From NCBI RefSeq assembly GCF_003590335.1, contig NZ_MIET01000027.1, positions 62,001-126,000 on the forward strand: a stretch of 64,000 nt of DNA, given 5' to 3'. Below, in pieces: positions 1-9,995 of this stretch. Position 1 is the first letter of the stretch. The number at the start of each line of letters is the position of its first letter. This stretch comes from Pseudoalteromonas sp. MSK9-3 (GTDB taxonomy: Bacteria; Pseudomonadota; Gammaproteobacteria; Enterobacterales; Alteromonadaceae). A program made the position numbers and the translations under genes. Under the pieces are notes generated by a model. It was not told the origin of the DNA and searched no databases. It worked only from the letters and a program-made list of their open reading frames with translations.

Positions 1-1146
1 GTGTTCGCGGTTGTAACAATCGCTTTCTCCTCGATATGCACCACACTGATCTGATACAGCCACAAAGTTGTAGGCATCAATTGAGCTTGGCTTTTCTGAA
101 TATCTATCTAGCACTGAATTATCTTTTTCAAAATAAATATCACGTTCAGAGCGGTCTATAAATTGCCAAATAGCACTATAACCCTGAGAGTTATGTGCTT
201 TGATGATGTTATGCAATTGTGTTTTGAGCGCATATCCGGTTAGCCCCGTGGCTGATGCGTAATAATCACCTGGAGTGCCACCGCCATTATCGCCACCATC
301 ACTGCCCAAGGTAAAGCGATGAGTTTTTTGATTCGTAAATGAGGAACCTTCTGCAATAGTTTGATTATTATGCGTCAATAAATATGCTCCGTTGCCAAAT
401 TCGCAACAAATTCCATCGCCATAGCTGTCAAAAATAACAAAGCTGTATGTTCCATCGGCAATGCATAGTGTTTCTGTGTGTGTTGTGTTGTTCGAAAAGT
501 CAGCGCCGCTGGCTATGGTGTTTCCTTGGTCAGTATTAAGCTGCCAACTGGTTTCACTGGCGTATTTATCTGTCGTGAGTTTGAGCGTTAAGGGGTTTTT
601 AGTGCATGAAGTCGGCGGTGGTGTGGTGGGCGGAAGTGAATCTGATGGTTGAAAGTTATCAAGGTAGACGACTTCACTACCATCAAAGCCACTCACATCG
701 TAAAAGCGCAACCCGACGTTAATTACTTTATTGGTGCTTGCAGTATATTGGTGACTGATTTGTTGCCATTGCTGCGTGATGTAAGGATCAGAGTAATTTT
801 GGTAACCATCGACGATCAGCCGTGCTTTAACCTTACCTTCTGTATGGTACACCCAAGTACTAAAGTCATAAGTTTGTCCTGCTTGAACTGAGATGGATTG
901 TAATAAGTCGGTATTACTTTGTGATGCTGTACTGACTGTTATTTGAGCGGATGATGTACCACTTTTAACTGTAGTGTTACTTTTGGTTACAGTGATGCCA
1001 CTGTCGATGGTACTCCACTGTGTGGGTTTACCTTGTTGCCAAGATTCGAAGTTGCCGTTTGCCACCTGTGCAATAGCGTGACTATGTATTGTTAATCCAA
1101 GTGTGGCCACTACGATAGTTCGTGTTGCCTTATTCCCGTGTTTCAT
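1..1146 (-). CDS. secreted endonuclease I family nuclease, 3' end outside window
   Basis: The frame is open for 382 codons from the ATG at 1146 to the window edge, so only the N-terminal part is present. Residues 1-26 form a Sec signal peptide ending AIA. Residues about 27-168 look like a carbohydrate-binding (galactose-binding-like) beta domain. A proline/threonine linker follows, then a domain of about 100 residues carrying DSYGDGICC (near 238-246). From about residue 294 the endonuclease I domain begins, with GLTGYALKTQLHNII and, at the very edge, CYNREH, the start of the NREH active-site motif known from Vvn/EndA-type nucleases. It probably degrades extracellular DNA or RNA for nutrients. 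The frame is read by hand because it has no stop in the window. The nuclease family is inferred from the two motifs. The accessory-domain assignment is less certain. Confidence 0.85.
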   Translation of the reverse strand, partial: MKHGNKATRTIVVATLGLTIHSHAIAQVANGNFESWQQGKPTQWSTIDSGITVTKSNTTVKSGTSSAQITVSTASQSNTDLLQSISVQAGQTYDFSTWVYHTEGKVKARLIVDGYQNYSDPYITQQWQQISHQYTASTNKVINVGLRFYDVSGFDGSEVVYLDNFQPSDSLPPTTPPPTSCTKNPLTLKLTTDKYASETSWQLNTDQGNTIASGADFSNNTTHTETLCIADGTYSFVIFDSYGDGICCEFGNGAYLLTHNNQTIAEGSSFTNQKTHRFTLGSDGGDNGGGTPGDYYASATGLTGYALKTQLHNIIKAHNSQGYSAIWQFIDRSERDIYFEKDNSVLDRYSEKPSSIDAYNFVAVSDQCGAYRGESDCYNREH

Positions 1147-1451
1147 TATTTTTCTCTATTTTTTGTTTAAAGAATTATTGTTTTATTAAAGTTAAACAAG
1201 ATCGTTTTTTATACAGAGCTTGTTGGGCATATGTTAACTTTAGAGTTGTTTAATTTAAAACAATTCTTTTAAGCTGTTTTTGTTGGATTTTCTTGCTATC
1301 AATAACTAAATGGAATAACAAAGCAGATCTTCGTCTTTTTCTTAGCGCTAGAGATGCGTATGCTTTCAACTTATAAATCCTTACGTCCTGTAAGGGCGTT
1401 GTAGAAGAGCAATCTAAGCAAAAAATAGTTTAGGGTTACGGGGAATTTTCA
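1147..1451. other. divergent intergenic region between nuclease and cysJ
   Basis: This 305-base AT-rich spacer must hold the promoters of both the leftward nuclease and the rightward cys operon. A 6-base inverted repeat (CCTTAC, 5-base loop, GTAAGG) lies at 1379-1395, and a ribosome-binding stretch (GGGGAA) lies just before the cysJ ATG. I see no small gene in it. A CysB-type activator site would be expected here, but its consensus is too loose to call by eye. Confidence 0.4.
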
Positions 1452-3266
1452 ATGTTGTTAAGTCAACTTAGTGCTGCGGCAAGCCCGCTTACACAAGAGC
1501 AAGTGCAAAAGCTACAAGGTTTAGTTGCGGAACTAAACCCGATTCAACAAGCATGGGTAAGTGGTTATTTGGCTGCCAATGCAAACACCGCGGCATTAAG
1601 TGGCACTGTAGGTCAACCGGCTGCACCTGCTGGCGATGCTGCACCATTAACTATTTTATATGGCTCGCAAACGGGTAACGCAAAAGGTGTTGCTAATCAG
1701 TTAAAAGAGCAAGCGGAATCGAGAGGCTTAACAGTTAAGCTTGTCAGCATGTCTGACTATAAAGCGTCGGCTCTGAAAAAAGAAAAGTTTTTGGTGGTGG
1801 CGGTCTCAACTTATGGTGAGGGTGAGCCTCCAGAAGATGCTGAAACATTACATGAATTTATAGCGGGTAAAAAAGCCCCTAAATTAGACGGCACCCAAGT
1901 AGCAGTGATTGGCTTAGGTGATTCAAGCTACGAATTCTTTTGCCAGACTGCCATTGATTTTGAAGAGCGCTTGGTAAAGTTAGGTGCTGAAATAGCGTAC
2001 CCACGTGCTGATTTAGACGTCGATTATGAAGATGAAGCGCAAGCGTGGATCACTGGTGCGTTGGATATTTTTGAACCGCAATTAAAAGCACAGCAAAGTG
2101 CAGGTGCAAATGTAGTCAGCATGCCATTTGGTGCACCCGTTGCAGCGGCCAGTCAATATACAAAGCAAAACCCATTTTCAGCTGAGTTATCTATCGTGCA
2201 AAAAATTACCGGCCGAGACTCAAGCAAAGATGTACGCCATGTAGAAATTTCATTAGAAGGCTCAGATATTACCTATACACCGGGTGATTCATTGGGTGTC
2301 TATTTCTTAAATGATGAAGAGCAAGTTACAGCAGTATTGGCTGCGTTAAATATCACAGCCGATGAACAAGTGACACTAGGTAAAGAAACGCTTGATATTC
2401 GCACTGCATTAATTGAAAAGCTTGAGCTGACACAGTCATACCCAAGCTTTGTAGAAAAGTATGGTCAAGCTGCGAATAATGCACAATTATTGGCGCTGGT
2501 GGAAGATAAAGCGGCAATGCGTGAATATATCGAAGCGCGTCAAGTGTTTGATATTATTTTACAAAATCCGGCCGATATTACGGCTCAAGCCTTAGCTGAT
2601 AGCTGTCGTAAGCTACAAGCGCGTTTGTATTCAATCGCCTCAAGCCAGGCAGAAGTGGAAGAAGAAGTACATTTAACGGTAGGGTTAGTTGAATTTGAAG
2701 CGTTTGGTGAACAGCACTTTGGTGGCTGCTCTGGGTATTTAGCGCAAAGAGCGGAAGAAGGGGTCAGCGTAAAGGTCTTTAGCGAGCATAATGACAACTT
2801 CCGTTTGCCAAGCGATGATGCAACGCCTGTTATTATGGTGGGTCCTGGCACTGGTATTGCGCCATTTAGGGCGTTTTTACAAGAACGTGATGCGCGAGAA
2901 GCGCAAGGTGAAAACTGGTTGTTTTTTGGTAACCCTAACTTCACTCAAGATTTCCTGTATCAAGTGGAATTACAGGGCTATGTAAAATCAGGTTTGTTAA
3001 CCCACATCGATTTGGCCTTTAGCCGTGACCAAGCTGAGAAGATTTATGTACAAGACCGATTGCGTGAAAAAGGCGCAGCGGTGTTTGCTTGGCTAGAAAA
3101 AGGTGCACATTTTTATGTGTGTGGTGATGCGAATCGCATGGCCAAAGATGTTCATCAAGCCCTTGTGGATATTGTTAAAGCACATGGTGGTAAAGATGAT
3201 GAGCAGGCAGAGTTATATTTAAAAGAGTTGCGTAGTGCAAACCGCTACCAAAAAGACGTCTATTAA
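1452..3266 (+). CDS. cysJ: sulfite reductase (NADPH) flavoprotein alpha subunit
   Basis: CysJ passes electrons from NADPH through FAD and FMN to the CysI hemoprotein, which reduces sulfite to sulfide in cysteine biosynthesis. At 604 residues it is the normal family length. The FMN-binding flavodoxin domain starts near residue 66 with YGSQTGN (70-76). The FAD-binding part has RLYSIASSQ near residue 390 and GGCSGYLA further on. The NADPH domain has [12 protein letters not shown] from residue 464, and the protein ends in the typical aromatic RYQKDVY tail. The ATG at 1452 follows a GGGGAA stretch and gives an N-terminus like that of enterobacterial CysJ. It is the first gene of a cysJIH operon, 74 bases before cysI. 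Confidence 0.97.
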   Translation: MLLSQLSAAASPLTQEQVQKLQGLVAELNPIQQAWVSGYLAANANTAALSGTVGQPAAPAGDAAPLTILYGSQTGNAKGVANQLKEQAESRGLTVKLVSMSDYKASALKKEKFLVVAVSTYGEGEPPEDAETLHEFIAGKKAPKLDGTQVAVIGLGDSSYEFFCQTAIDFEERLVKLGAEIAYPRADLDVDYEDEAQAWITGALDIFEPQLKAQQSAGANVVSMPFGAPVAAASQYTKQNPFSAELSIVQKITGRDSSKDVRHVEISLEGSDITYTPGDSLGVYFLNDEEQVTAVLAALNITADEQVTLGKETLDIRTALIEKLELTQSYPSFVEKYGQAANNAQLLALVEDKAAMREYIEARQVFDIILQNPADITAQALADSCRKLQARLYSIASSQAEVEEEVHLTVGLVEFEAFGEQHFGGCSGYLAQRAEEGVSVKVFSEHNDNFRLPSDDATPVIMVGPGTGIAPFRAFLQERDAREAQGENWLFFGNPNFTQDFLYQVELQGYVKSGLLTHIDLAFSRDQAEKIYVQDRLREKGAAVFAWLEKGAHFYVCGDANRMAKDVHQALVDIVKAHGGKDDEQAELYLKELRSANRYQKDVY

Positions 3267-3340
3267 TCGGTGCGTGTGCTTATATACCCTGCGATGCGCG
3301 TAGGGTATACCGTCAAAGTAAAGTATTTAGGAATTCATCA

Positions 3341-5053
3341 ATGAGCAAGCCCAATAGTAAGCATGATCAAAACGTTAAGTTTGCAGATAACGAGCGTTTA
3401 AAAACACAAAGTAAACATTTACGCGGCACAATCACCGAAGACTTATCTGATCCACTGACCGGTGGTTTTACAGCAGATAACTTCCAATTGATCCGTTTCC
3501 ACGGTATGTATCAGCAAGATGACCGTGATATTCGTCCAGAGCGGACTAAGCAAAAGCTAGAGCCGTTGCACAATGTCATGCTTAGAGCACGTATGCCCGG
3601 CGGTATTATCAAACCAGAGCAATGGCTTGCAGTAGATAAGTTTGCGGGTGATAAAACCATGTACGGTAGTATTCGTTTAACCACGCGTCAAACGTTTCAG
3701 TTTCATGGCGTATTAAAGCCAAATATTAAAGAAATGCATTTAACCTTGCATGATGTAGGCATTGATTCAATCGCAACTGCGGGTGATGTAAACCGTAATG
3801 TACTGTGTACTACTAACCCAGTAGAGTCAGCGCTTCACCAAGAAGCTTACGAGTGGGCCGCAAAAATCTCAGAGCACTTACTGCCAAAAACCCGTGCCTA
3901 TTTAGAAATTTGGTTAAATGGTGAACGTAAAGACACCACAGATATTGAACCAATTCTAGGGTCTACTTATTTACCGAGAAAGTTCAAAACAACAGTGACT
4001 ATCCCACCGAATAACGAAGTGGATGTGCATGCAAATGATTTGAACTTTGTTGCCATTGAAGAAGACGGAAAATTAGTTGGTTTTAACGTGTTAGTGGGTG
4101 GCGGCTTAGCCATGACGCATGGTGATGTGAATACGTACCCTCGTAAAGCCGATGACTTTGGTTTCATTGCACTAGAGCATACGCTTCAGGTAGCTGAGCA
4201 CGTTGTATCGGTTCAGCGTGATTGGGGTAACCGTGTTAATCGTAAAAATGCTAAGACTAAATATACCCTAGATACTTTTGGTATTGATGAGTTTAAAGCT
4301 GAAGTTGAAAAGCGAGCGGGTGTTAAGTTTGCCGATAGCCGACCTTATGAATTCACGCATCGTGGCGACAGCATCGGCTGGATTGAGGGTATTGATGGTA
4401 AACATCACTTAACTTTATTCATTCAAAACGGCCGTATTTTAGATTACCCAGATAAAGCGCTAAAAACAGGGTGTCGCAAGATAGCTGAAATTCACCAAGG
4501 TGACTTCCGCATGACAGCGAATCAAAACTTGATTGTTGCGGGTGTACCGACTGAGCAAAAAGCGGAAATTGAAAAAATAGCCCGTGAACATGGTTTGATT
4601 GATGATGCAGATACGGAACAACGTAAAAACTCTATGGCGTGTGTGTCATTACCAACGTGCCCACTTGCGATGGCTGAAGCTGAACGTTATTTACCTGACT
4701 TAGTTACTAAAGTTGAGCAATTACTGATAAAGCATGAAGTGGCAAATGACAGCATCATATTACGTGTTGTGGGTTGCCCGAATGGCTGTGGCCGCGCGCT
4801 ATTAGCTGAAGTTGGTTTAGTCGGAAAAGGCCCAGGCAAATACAACGTGTATTTAGGTGGTAACAAAGAAGGAACTCGTGTTCCTAAGTTGTATTTAGAA
4901 AATGTAGGCGAAGATGTGTATTTACCTGCCCTAGATACATTGATCGGTCAGTGGGTAAATGAGCGTGAGCAAGATGAATGCTTTGGTGACTTTGTGATCC
5001 GCAAAGGCATTGTTGCTGAAGTAAAAGTCTCAAAAACAGACTTCCACGCTTAA
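3341..5053 (+). CDS. cysI: sulfite reductase (NADPH) hemoprotein beta subunit
   Basis: CysI carries siroheme and a 4Fe-4S cluster and carries out the six-electron reduction of sulfite to sulfide in the cytoplasm with CysJ. The protein has 570 residues. The cluster/siroheme cysteines are intact: C434 and C440 in CVSLPTC, and C479 and C483 in CPNGC. These are the same residue numbers as in the E. coli enzyme, which fixes both the start codon and the family. The [12 protein letters not shown] segment of the nitrite/sulfite reductase ferredoxin-like half is also present. The ATG at 3341 follows TTTAGGAATTC. It lies between cysJ (74-base gap) and cysH (46-base gap) and is presumably cotranscribed with both. 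Confidence 0.98.
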   Translation: MSKPNSKHDQNVKFADNERLKTQSKHLRGTITEDLSDPLTGGFTADNFQLIRFHGMYQQDDRDIRPERTKQKLEPLHNVMLRARMPGGIIKPEQWLAVDKFAGDKTMYGSIRLTTRQTFQFHGVLKPNIKEMHLTLHDVGIDSIATAGDVNRNVLCTTNPVESALHQEAYEWAAKISEHLLPKTRAYLEIWLNGERKDTTDIEPILGSTYLPRKFKTTVTIPPNNEVDVHANDLNFVAIEEDGKLVGFNVLVGGGLAMTHGDVNTYPRKADDFGFIALEHTLQVAEHVVSVQRDWGNRVNRKNAKTKYTLDTFGIDEFKAEVEKRAGVKFADSRPYEFTHRGDSIGWIEGIDGKHHLTLFIQNGRILDYPDKALKTGCRKIAEIHQGDFRMTANQNLIVAGVPTEQKAEIEKIAREHGLIDDADTEQRKNSMACVSLPTCPLAMAEAERYLPDLVTKVEQLLIKHEVANDSIILRVVGCPNGCGRALLAEVGLVGKGPGKYNVYLGGNKEGTRVPKLYLENVGEDVYLPALDTLIGQWVNEREQDECFGDFVIRKGIVAEVKVSKTDFHA

Positions 5054-5099
5054 ACAAATAGGATATTGGCAGGGCAACCTGCCTACTTTAGGAATAAGC

Positions 5100-5840
5100 A
5101 TGAGTGACTATAAAAATATATTACAGTTAAGTGGCGATGAGCAGCGTCATTTATTAGCACAAGCAAATGATTTACTGTTGCCCATGACACCGCAACAGCG
5201 AGTGGCTTGGGCTTTAGAAAATTTGCCAACCAATGCATTTTTATCGTCTAGCTTTGGTATTCAAGCCGCGGTAATGCTGCATTTGGTAACGCAAGAAAAA
5301 GCAGATATTCCTGTGGTACTCACTGATACTGGCTATCTTTTTCCTGAAACATATCAGTTTGTTGATTACTTAACTGAACGGTTAAGCTTAAATTTGCAGG
5401 TGTATCGCTCTAACTTTAGCCCTGCATGGCAAGAAGCCAAATATGGTAAGTTATGGGAGCTTGGTGAAGAAGGTATTAAGCAATATAACACGCTTAATAA
5501 AGTAGAGCCGATGACCAGAGCGTTAAAAGAGCATCAGGTAGGCACATGGTTTAGTGGCCTGCGCAGAGATCAGTCTTCGACACGTGCGGACAAGAAAATA
5601 TTGGAAATTAGCCGTGGTACGGTCAAGGTTTATCCTATTATTGAGTGGAATAACCGTGATGTTTATCAATATTTGACTAAGCATGACTTACCTTATCACC
5701 CTCTTTGGGAGCAAGGTTACGTATCGATGGGCGATGTGCATACTACTCGTAAACTCGAACCAGGTATGACGGAAGAAGAAACACGATTTTTTGGATTGAA
5801 CCGTGAATGTGGCTTACATATTGACGGTGACGGTATCTAA
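5100..5840 (+). CDS. cysH: phosphoadenosine phosphosulfate (PAPS) reductase
   Basis: CysH reduces PAPS to sulfite with thioredoxin or glutaredoxin, feeding the CysJI reductase encoded just upstream. The 246-residue protein has the PP-loop-like SSSFG segment, [22 protein letters not shown] and the C-terminal ECGLH motif with the catalytic cysteine C237. That is the only cysteine in the protein, so the paired cysteines that hold an iron-sulfur cluster in APS reductases are absent. This supports PAPS rather than APS as substrate. An AGGAATAAGC ribosome-binding stretch precedes the ATG. It is the last gene of the operon and is followed by a clear terminator. Confidence 0.97.
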   Translation: MSDYKNILQLSGDEQRHLLAQANDLLLPMTPQQRVAWALENLPTNAFLSSSFGIQAAVMLHLVTQEKADIPVVLTDTGYLFPETYQFVDYLTERLSLNLQVYRSNFSPAWQEAKYGKLWELGEEGIKQYNTLNKVEPMTRALKEHQVGTWFSGLRRDQSSTRADKKILEISRGTVKVYPIIEWNNRDVYQYLTKHDLPYHPLWEQGYVSMGDVHTTRKLEPGMTEEETRFFGLNRECGLHIDGDGI

Positions 5841-5868
5841 CCATTCTCCAGTGTCAGATACCCTTTAC

Positions 5869-5895
5869 AAGCACAACTTTTGTTGTGCTTTTTTT
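5869..5895 (+). terminator. rho-independent terminator of cysJIH
   Basis: A perfect 9-base stem (AAGCACAAC / GTTGTGCTT) with a TTTT loop is followed by a run of T residues. It lies 28 bases after the cysH stop codon, as expected for the end of the operon. Confidence 0.9.
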
Positions 5896-5963
5896 ATGCT
5901 CACCCTCTGTGTATGATGTAGGGTTAAGGACTAAAATGACAGAAGTACACGAAGGAGTGAATG

Positions 5964-6491
5964 ATGAAAGCAGCAACCTATATGATGATTATGATCATGC
6001 TGATTTGTTTAGGGTCTTTGTTTGTGCTGAAACGACCAGACGGCAAGACTTGGCTTAGCGTAGATAATGTTATCAATAAAATTGAGGCCGGTACTGGTGA
6101 TGTATTGAGTCAATCTAAGCGGGCAATTGAGAACACCGTAGACGAGGCGCGTGCATTAGTGGATGAGCAAGGCCCAGTAAAGACGCAGCCTGTTATTTAT
6201 AAATGGCGTGATGCGCAAGGCAATTGGATTTATTCTGACAAGCCCAATTCCAATGGTGATAACCAGCAACATACATTAGACCCAAGTAAGGTGACGATTA
6301 TGGCTGCTGAAGATACTGCTATTTTACAGACGCTGGCGACTAAGGAAGGTGATGGCGAGTCTGGGCAAGGGATACCCTCTGCACTTAACCCGAGTGCAGT
6401 TAAAAAGCTCATGGAAGATGCGCAAAATGTCCAAAAGCTAATGGATGAGAGGGCTAAAACGATTGATGACGCCGTCGGGGGGGGATCATAG
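5964..6491 (+). CDS. DUF4124 domain protein, membrane anchored
   Basis: The protein has about 175 residues and no assigned biochemical function. An N-terminal methionine-rich hydrophobic segment (residues about 3-22) would act as a membrane anchor or uncleaved signal. Residues about 75-110 contain VIYKWRDAQGNWIYSDKP, the short aromatic motif of the DUF4124 family, found in many proteobacterial envelope proteins. The rest is polar, with an alanine/lysine-rich C-terminal half. Two ATG codons are in tandem (5961 and 5964); the second has the better spacing from GAAGGAG at 5951-5957. Its 3' end overlaps the convergent FAD oxidoreductase gene by 6 bases. It is a single-gene unit after the cys terminator. 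Confidence 0.75.
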   Translation: MKAATYMMIMIMLICLGSLFVLKRPDGKTWLSVDNVINKIEAGTGDVLSQSKRAIENTVDEARALVDEQGPVKTQPVIYKWRDAQGNWIYSDKPNSNGDNQQHTLDPSKVTIMAAEDTAILQTLATKEGDGESGQGIPSALNPSAVKKLMEDAQNVQKLMDERAKTIDDAVGGGS

Positions 6492-7580
6492 GGTACTAGA
6501 GTGTACGTGCTCAGCAATAGCGAGGCTGGCCGTTAGTCCTGGAGACTCTATGCCAAAGAGATTGATTAAACCCTGACAACCGTGAGTATCAGATGTCTGA
6601 ATCGTAAAGTCTTGCGTACCTGAACGGGTGGTTTTGGCTCTAATTCCCGCATAAGCACTCTGTAGTTTCGTGTCATCAAGTGCTGGCCAATACTGTTTAA
6701 TAGCGTGTACAAACTTATTTTTCTCGCGGTCATCTATTTGATAATTAAGCGAAGAAATAAAGTGTGTGTCAGGGCCAAATCTAAGCTGACCAGCAAGGTC
6801 TAAAGTGGCGTGAATACCTAACCCATGTTGTTCAGGCACGGGGTAGACTAAATGCGTAAATGGATGCTGTCCTTGGTAGCTAAAATACTGCCCTCGACAA
6901 TAATGCAGCTCAGGGACAAAAGAGTCATCTAGGTCTTCTATTAGCATGGCATTACGTTGTGCAAATAAGCCCCCAGCATTGATTAAATTACGGCAATGTA
7001 ACTGGAAAGGTTCGCCATCACAGTTTAATTCAACAATGTAACCGTCTTGTGTCTGCTGTGCACCTAAAAACTGGGTGTTGGCGACATAGTGTCCTTGGTT
7101 TTGCTCAAGTTTTGTTAGCAATGAGAGCATGAATTGATGACTATCTATGATCCCAGTGGAAGGGGAATAGAGGGCTTCAGTAGCCTGTATTTCTGGTGCG
7201 TAATGCTGAATGTGTGAGGGAGAGACGCGCTTTAAGTCTGTCACACCATTTAGTTGGGCTTGGCATTCGATTTGGTGCAGTGTTTCGGCCTCACAGACTG
7301 TTTTCGCAGTCAGTATTTTGCCTATTTTTAGGTAGGGTACATGGTATTTATCACAATGCTGATATAGTAAGGCTTTTCCCCTCACACAGAGTTGCGCCTT
7401 CAAAGTATCAGTAGGGTAGTAAAGACCCGCATGGATAACCTCACTGTTTCTGCTGCTGCTGTGTTCACCAAATTGCGCGTTTTGCTCAATGAGTAATACG
7501 TCTTGATTTTCACTGAGCTTAGCAGCAATCGCCATACCAACGACCCCAGCCCCCACAACGACGGTGTCTAACTTTTCCAT
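6486..7580 (-). CDS. FAD-dependent oxidoreductase, L-2-hydroxyglutarate oxidase-like
   Basis: This is a member of the DAO flavoprotein family. The N-terminal dinucleotide-binding motif VVVGAGVVGMAIA is followed by an acidic residue ending the second strand (LLIEQ) and by the SSSRNSEVIHAGLYYP segment typical of L-2-hydroxyglutarate dehydrogenase/oxidase-like proteins. A late IRAKTT...GLINLFGIESPGLTASLAIA region closes the FAD site. The likely reaction is oxidation of an L-2-hydroxyacid, but the substrate is not fixed by sequence. The ATG at 7580 is preferred because GGAAAAGACGTT precedes it and the Rossmann motif then begins within 10 residues. An upstream ATG at 7610 has no ribosome-binding site. 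Alternative: another DAO-family amine or hydroxyacid oxidase. Confidence 0.8.
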   Translation of the reverse strand: MEKLDTVVVGAGVVGMAIAAKLSENQDVLLIEQNAQFGEHSSSRNSEVIHAGLYYPTDTLKAQLCVRGKALLYQHCDKYHVPYLKIGKILTAKTVCEAETLHQIECQAQLNGVTDLKRVSPSHIQHYAPEIQATEALYSPSTGIIDSHQFMLSLLTKLEQNQGHYVANTQFLGAQQTQDGYIVELNCDGEPFQLHCRNLINAGGLFAQRNAMLIEDLDDSFVPELHYCRGQYFSYQGQHPFTHLVYPVPEQHGLGIHATLDLAGQLRFGPDTHFISSLNYQIDDREKNKFVHAIKQYWPALDDTKLQSAYAGIRAKTTRSGTQDFTIQTSDTHGCQGLINLFGIESPGLTASLAIAEHVHSSTL

Positions 7581-7734
7581 AACGTCTTTTCCATAGCACG
7601 GCTTAAGCATTCATTAATCGCTATAGTAACAAATGCTCGCCTAGTCAGTCACGCTGCTATATTAGTGTGCGCCTGCGTATATGAATACTGTCCGTGAATT
7701 GAAATTTTTAGACTACAATTACGGGGTGCAACCA

Positions 7735-8484
7735 ATGAGGATGAAGAGGGAGATGAGGTATTTACTCTACATAGCTTGGTTTATTTTTGGGCTTCAGGAA
7801 AGTGCAGCTCAGCCAATAAAGACCGTGGTGGGCGGGCATAATCCATGGCCACCTTATATACTTGAAGATGGCTCTGGGTTGGTCAAAGATGTGGTGACAG
7901 CTGCTTTTGCGGCGCAAGATATTCACTTTGAAATGCGGGTTGCTCCTTTTAGCCGCATGATGCGTTTGTTAGATCAAGGCGCGGTTGATGTGGTACCCGC
8001 ATTATGGTGGACTGCGAAACGTTCAAACACTTTGTTATTTACTGAGCCGTATTTTAATAATGAAATGGTGGTGGTTCATCATGTTGATGACGCATTGAGC
8101 TTTTCAGGTGCCAGAAGTTTGCGCTTTTTAAGCATGAGTGTCATTCGTGGATATGGTTATTATGATTTTTTAAGTTCGATTGAAGGGCTAGAATTGATCC
8201 CCTTATCGAGTTTACAAGCATGCTTAGAGCTGGTGGAAAAACGAAGAGCCGATGTTGCTGTTGCGGATCTATGGGCTGCCAAATATCACTTAAAAACATT
8301 ACCGAACCTAAAAAAATTAGCCGTATTAAAGCCCGCTTTAATTTCTTGGCCTTTACATATGGGGGCATTAAAAACACACCCTCAAGGTGATGAAATTATT
8401 CAGCAATTTAATTTAGGTTTGGCTAAAATAAAAAGAAATGGTCTCTATGAGCGGCTAATTACGACGCACTTTGGCCACTTCTAG
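7735..8484 (+). CDS. periplasmic solute-binding-like protein (SBP family 3), no permease
   Basis: The protein resembles family 3 periplasmic binding proteins (amino-acid type). After a signal peptide ending ESAA it has WPPYILEDGSGLVKDVV, then FSRMMRLLDQGAVDVVPALW and FTEPYF, the usual beta-strand landmarks of the fold. No transporter permease or ATPase is nearby, so it may act as a free sensor or binding protein. Several starts are possible in frame (7681, 7735, 7741, 7753). Those at 7735-7753 give a proper signal peptide, and AGAGGGAG lies just before 7753. It overlaps the convergent thioesterase gene by 26 bases. The ligand cannot be predicted. Three other binding-like proteins in the window also lack permeases. 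Confidence 0.72.
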   Translation: MRMKREMRYLLYIAWFIFGLQESAAQPIKTVVGGHNPWPPYILEDGSGLVKDVVTAAFAAQDIHFEMRVAPFSRMMRLLDQGAVDVVPALWWTAKRSNTLLFTEPYFNNEMVVVHHVDDALSFSGARSLRFLSMSVIRGYGYYDFLSSIEGLELIPLSSLQACLELVEKRRADVAVADLWAAKYHLKTLPNLKKLAVLKPALISWPLHMGALKTHPQGDEIIQQFNLGLAKIKRNGLYERLITTHFGHF

Positions 8485-8914
8485 CAACCACCGCTGCGGT
8501 CATTCTTGATACACAACACAATTGGTTTTGAGCATTAACGATTTTCACTTCCCAAACAGAGGTGCGCTTGCCGATGTGCAATGCACGCGCTGTCGCGGTC
8601 AATATACCATTTCGGGAAGCTTTGAGGTGGTTGGCATTGATCTCTTGGCCGACACAATAGAATCGTTCGAAATCGATAACAAAGTTGGCCGCATAGCTTG
8701 CGACTGTCTCAGCAAGAGCAACATTCGCACCGCCATGAACCAAACCAATAGGGTTGTGGTGATGCGGTGTCGCGGGCATCGTTGCAACCAGGTAGTCGTC
8801 CCCGATCTCCACAATTTGAATATCGAGGGTTTTCATCAGAGAGCCTTGGCCATGTAAGCCATTATCTAACTCATTGCAAAACTCTAACGTCACAGGGCGA
8901 AACCAAATAGACAT
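8459..8914 (-). CDS. hotdog-fold thioesterase, YdiI/MenI-PaaI type
   Basis: This 151-residue acyl-CoA thioesterase belongs to the PaaI-like hotdog family. The key motif GLVHGGANVALAETVASYAA holds the catalytic acidic residue on the central helix and the HGG turn. The LEFCNELDNGL start, VGQEINANHLK and LHIGKRTSVWEV match the E. coli YdiI layout. YdiI/MenI hydrolyses 1,4-dihydroxy-2-naphthoyl-CoA in menaquinone synthesis, but the substrate here is not fixed because no men genes are nearby. The start at 8914 follows AAAGGAAGTGAT. It is monocistronic, and its 3' end overlaps the convergent binding-protein gene. Confidence 0.82.
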   Translation of the reverse strand: MSIWFRPVTLEFCNELDNGLHGQGSLMKTLDIQIVEIGDDYLVATMPATPHHHNPIGLVHGGANVALAETVASYAANFVIDFERFYCVGQEINANHLKASRNGILTATARALHIGKRTSVWEVKIVNAQNQLCCVSRMTAAVVARSGQSAS

Positions 8915-9048
8915 ATCACTTCCTTTGTATAAACTGAGTGGGTTTTATATCATTGTCTGTGGCGAATGAGCAATAGTGCAAAGATAACCGCTATTGCTCA
9001 AGAAGATATCGAATGGGGGCTCATTAAAATGATGGTCGCATGTCTTGT

Positions 9049-9414
9049 TTAGCCAAACGAGATCGGTTTTCTTCCTGTATCTGCATCTTTTTTGTTTCTT
9101 CGACTCCGATTACGCTTTTTCTTTTTTTCTGGCTCAGTAGGCTCAGGGGTAGATTCAGCTCTTTGAGCTGGTATGGCGTCGGGCGAGAGCGTGAGTAGGT
9201 AATCATCGCCATCGAAGTGTAAATTATCGCCAGAGTACATTTTTTTACGCTTAACGGTACAAATTTCATTGTTGACGGCAATGTAGCCTTCGCCAATGAG
9301 CATTTTTGCTTGTCCACCAGTCTCAACAAGATCAAGTACTTTGAGTAAATTACATAGCTCAATCGGCTCTTCTTCTAACTCTACTTCAATATAGTCAATC
9401 GGTTCATCAGACAT
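9049..9414 (-). CDS. S4-domain RNA-binding protein, YbcJ-like with basic tail
   Basis: The protein has 121 residues. Residues about 15-80 form an S4-type RNA-binding domain: IELCNLLKVLDLVETGGQAKMLIGEG...VNNEICTVKRKKMYSGDNL, close in layout to E. coli YbcJ (about 70 residues). The extra C-terminal 40 residues are rich in lysine and arginine (KKKKRNRSRRNKK) and could contact RNA. A role in binding ribosomal or other structured RNA is inferred from the domain only. An AGGAGTTGTGTAA stretch precedes the start. It is a single gene with no clear partner. Confidence 0.8.
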   Translation of the reverse strand: MSDEPIDYIEVELEEEPIELCNLLKVLDLVETGGQAKMLIGEGYIAVNNEICTVKRKKMYSGDNLHFDGDDYLLTLSPDAIPAQRAESTPEPTEPEKKKKRNRSRRNKKDADTGRKPISFG

Positions 9415-9587
9415 TTACACAACTCCTATTCAATTTGCGACAGTATACCGCTGGATACGGTGGGTCACGAAACTTTTTATCTGTTTTTGTGGTCTTTAAC
9501 TTAAATGCCGTAATTGTTGTGTATCTTGCTACACAACTGGGTTAAGCGCCAGAGCGTATTGCGTTAGGTTATGAGGGTTAAATCATT

Positions 9588-9881
9588 ATGGGTATTCGTT
9601 CAACATTAAAGAAAGAGTTGATGAATTTAGATGCGACAGATCTGATGACCGCAGATGATGTGCGTAGTTATTTAAAATTACATTTTGCTCGCGTTAAAAA
9701 TAAAAGCGTACAAAGCTTAAATTTAATCTCACATTTCAATGAATATCACAGCCAAGTAGTGTCTGGGGCACCAACGAAGAAAGTCACACTGAATTATACT
9801 CGACATCGTTTATTTAAGGATGTGTTGTACCCAAAAAAATCAGTGCAGCAATGGGCTAAGCAGTATGATGTGGATGGTTAA
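9588..9881 (+). CDS. small protein of unknown function, 97 residues
   Basis: I do not recognise a family. The protein is basic and probably helical and soluble, with no signal peptide or membrane segment. It begins MGIRSTLKKEL, has a TADDVRSYLKLHFARVKNKS segment and ends near YPKKSVQQWAKQYDVDG. A GAGGGTT stretch 11 bases before the ATG and codon use like the neighbours support a real gene. It stands alone between the S4-domain gene (opposite strand) and a broken lipoprotein gene. Function is unknown. Confidence 0.6.
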   Translation: MGIRSTLKKELMNLDATDLMTADDVRSYLKLHFARVKNKSVQSLNLISHFNEYHSQVVSGAPTKKVTLNYTRHRLFKDVLYPKKSVQQWAKQYDVDG

Positions 9882-9995
9882 ATCACGCGTATCAACCTGA
9901 ACTTATTATCTTTATTTGTGTTTTTTATTTTCATGGATTACATTTGTAATCATTTGATGTAAAAAACAGGCTATATAAAAGTGTTATTAGGAAAA

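Noticed and set aside
9024..9362. A second frame overlapping the S4-domain gene
   Set aside because: It is a shadow of the S4-domain gene, with no family likeness, while the other frame is a clear S4 domain.
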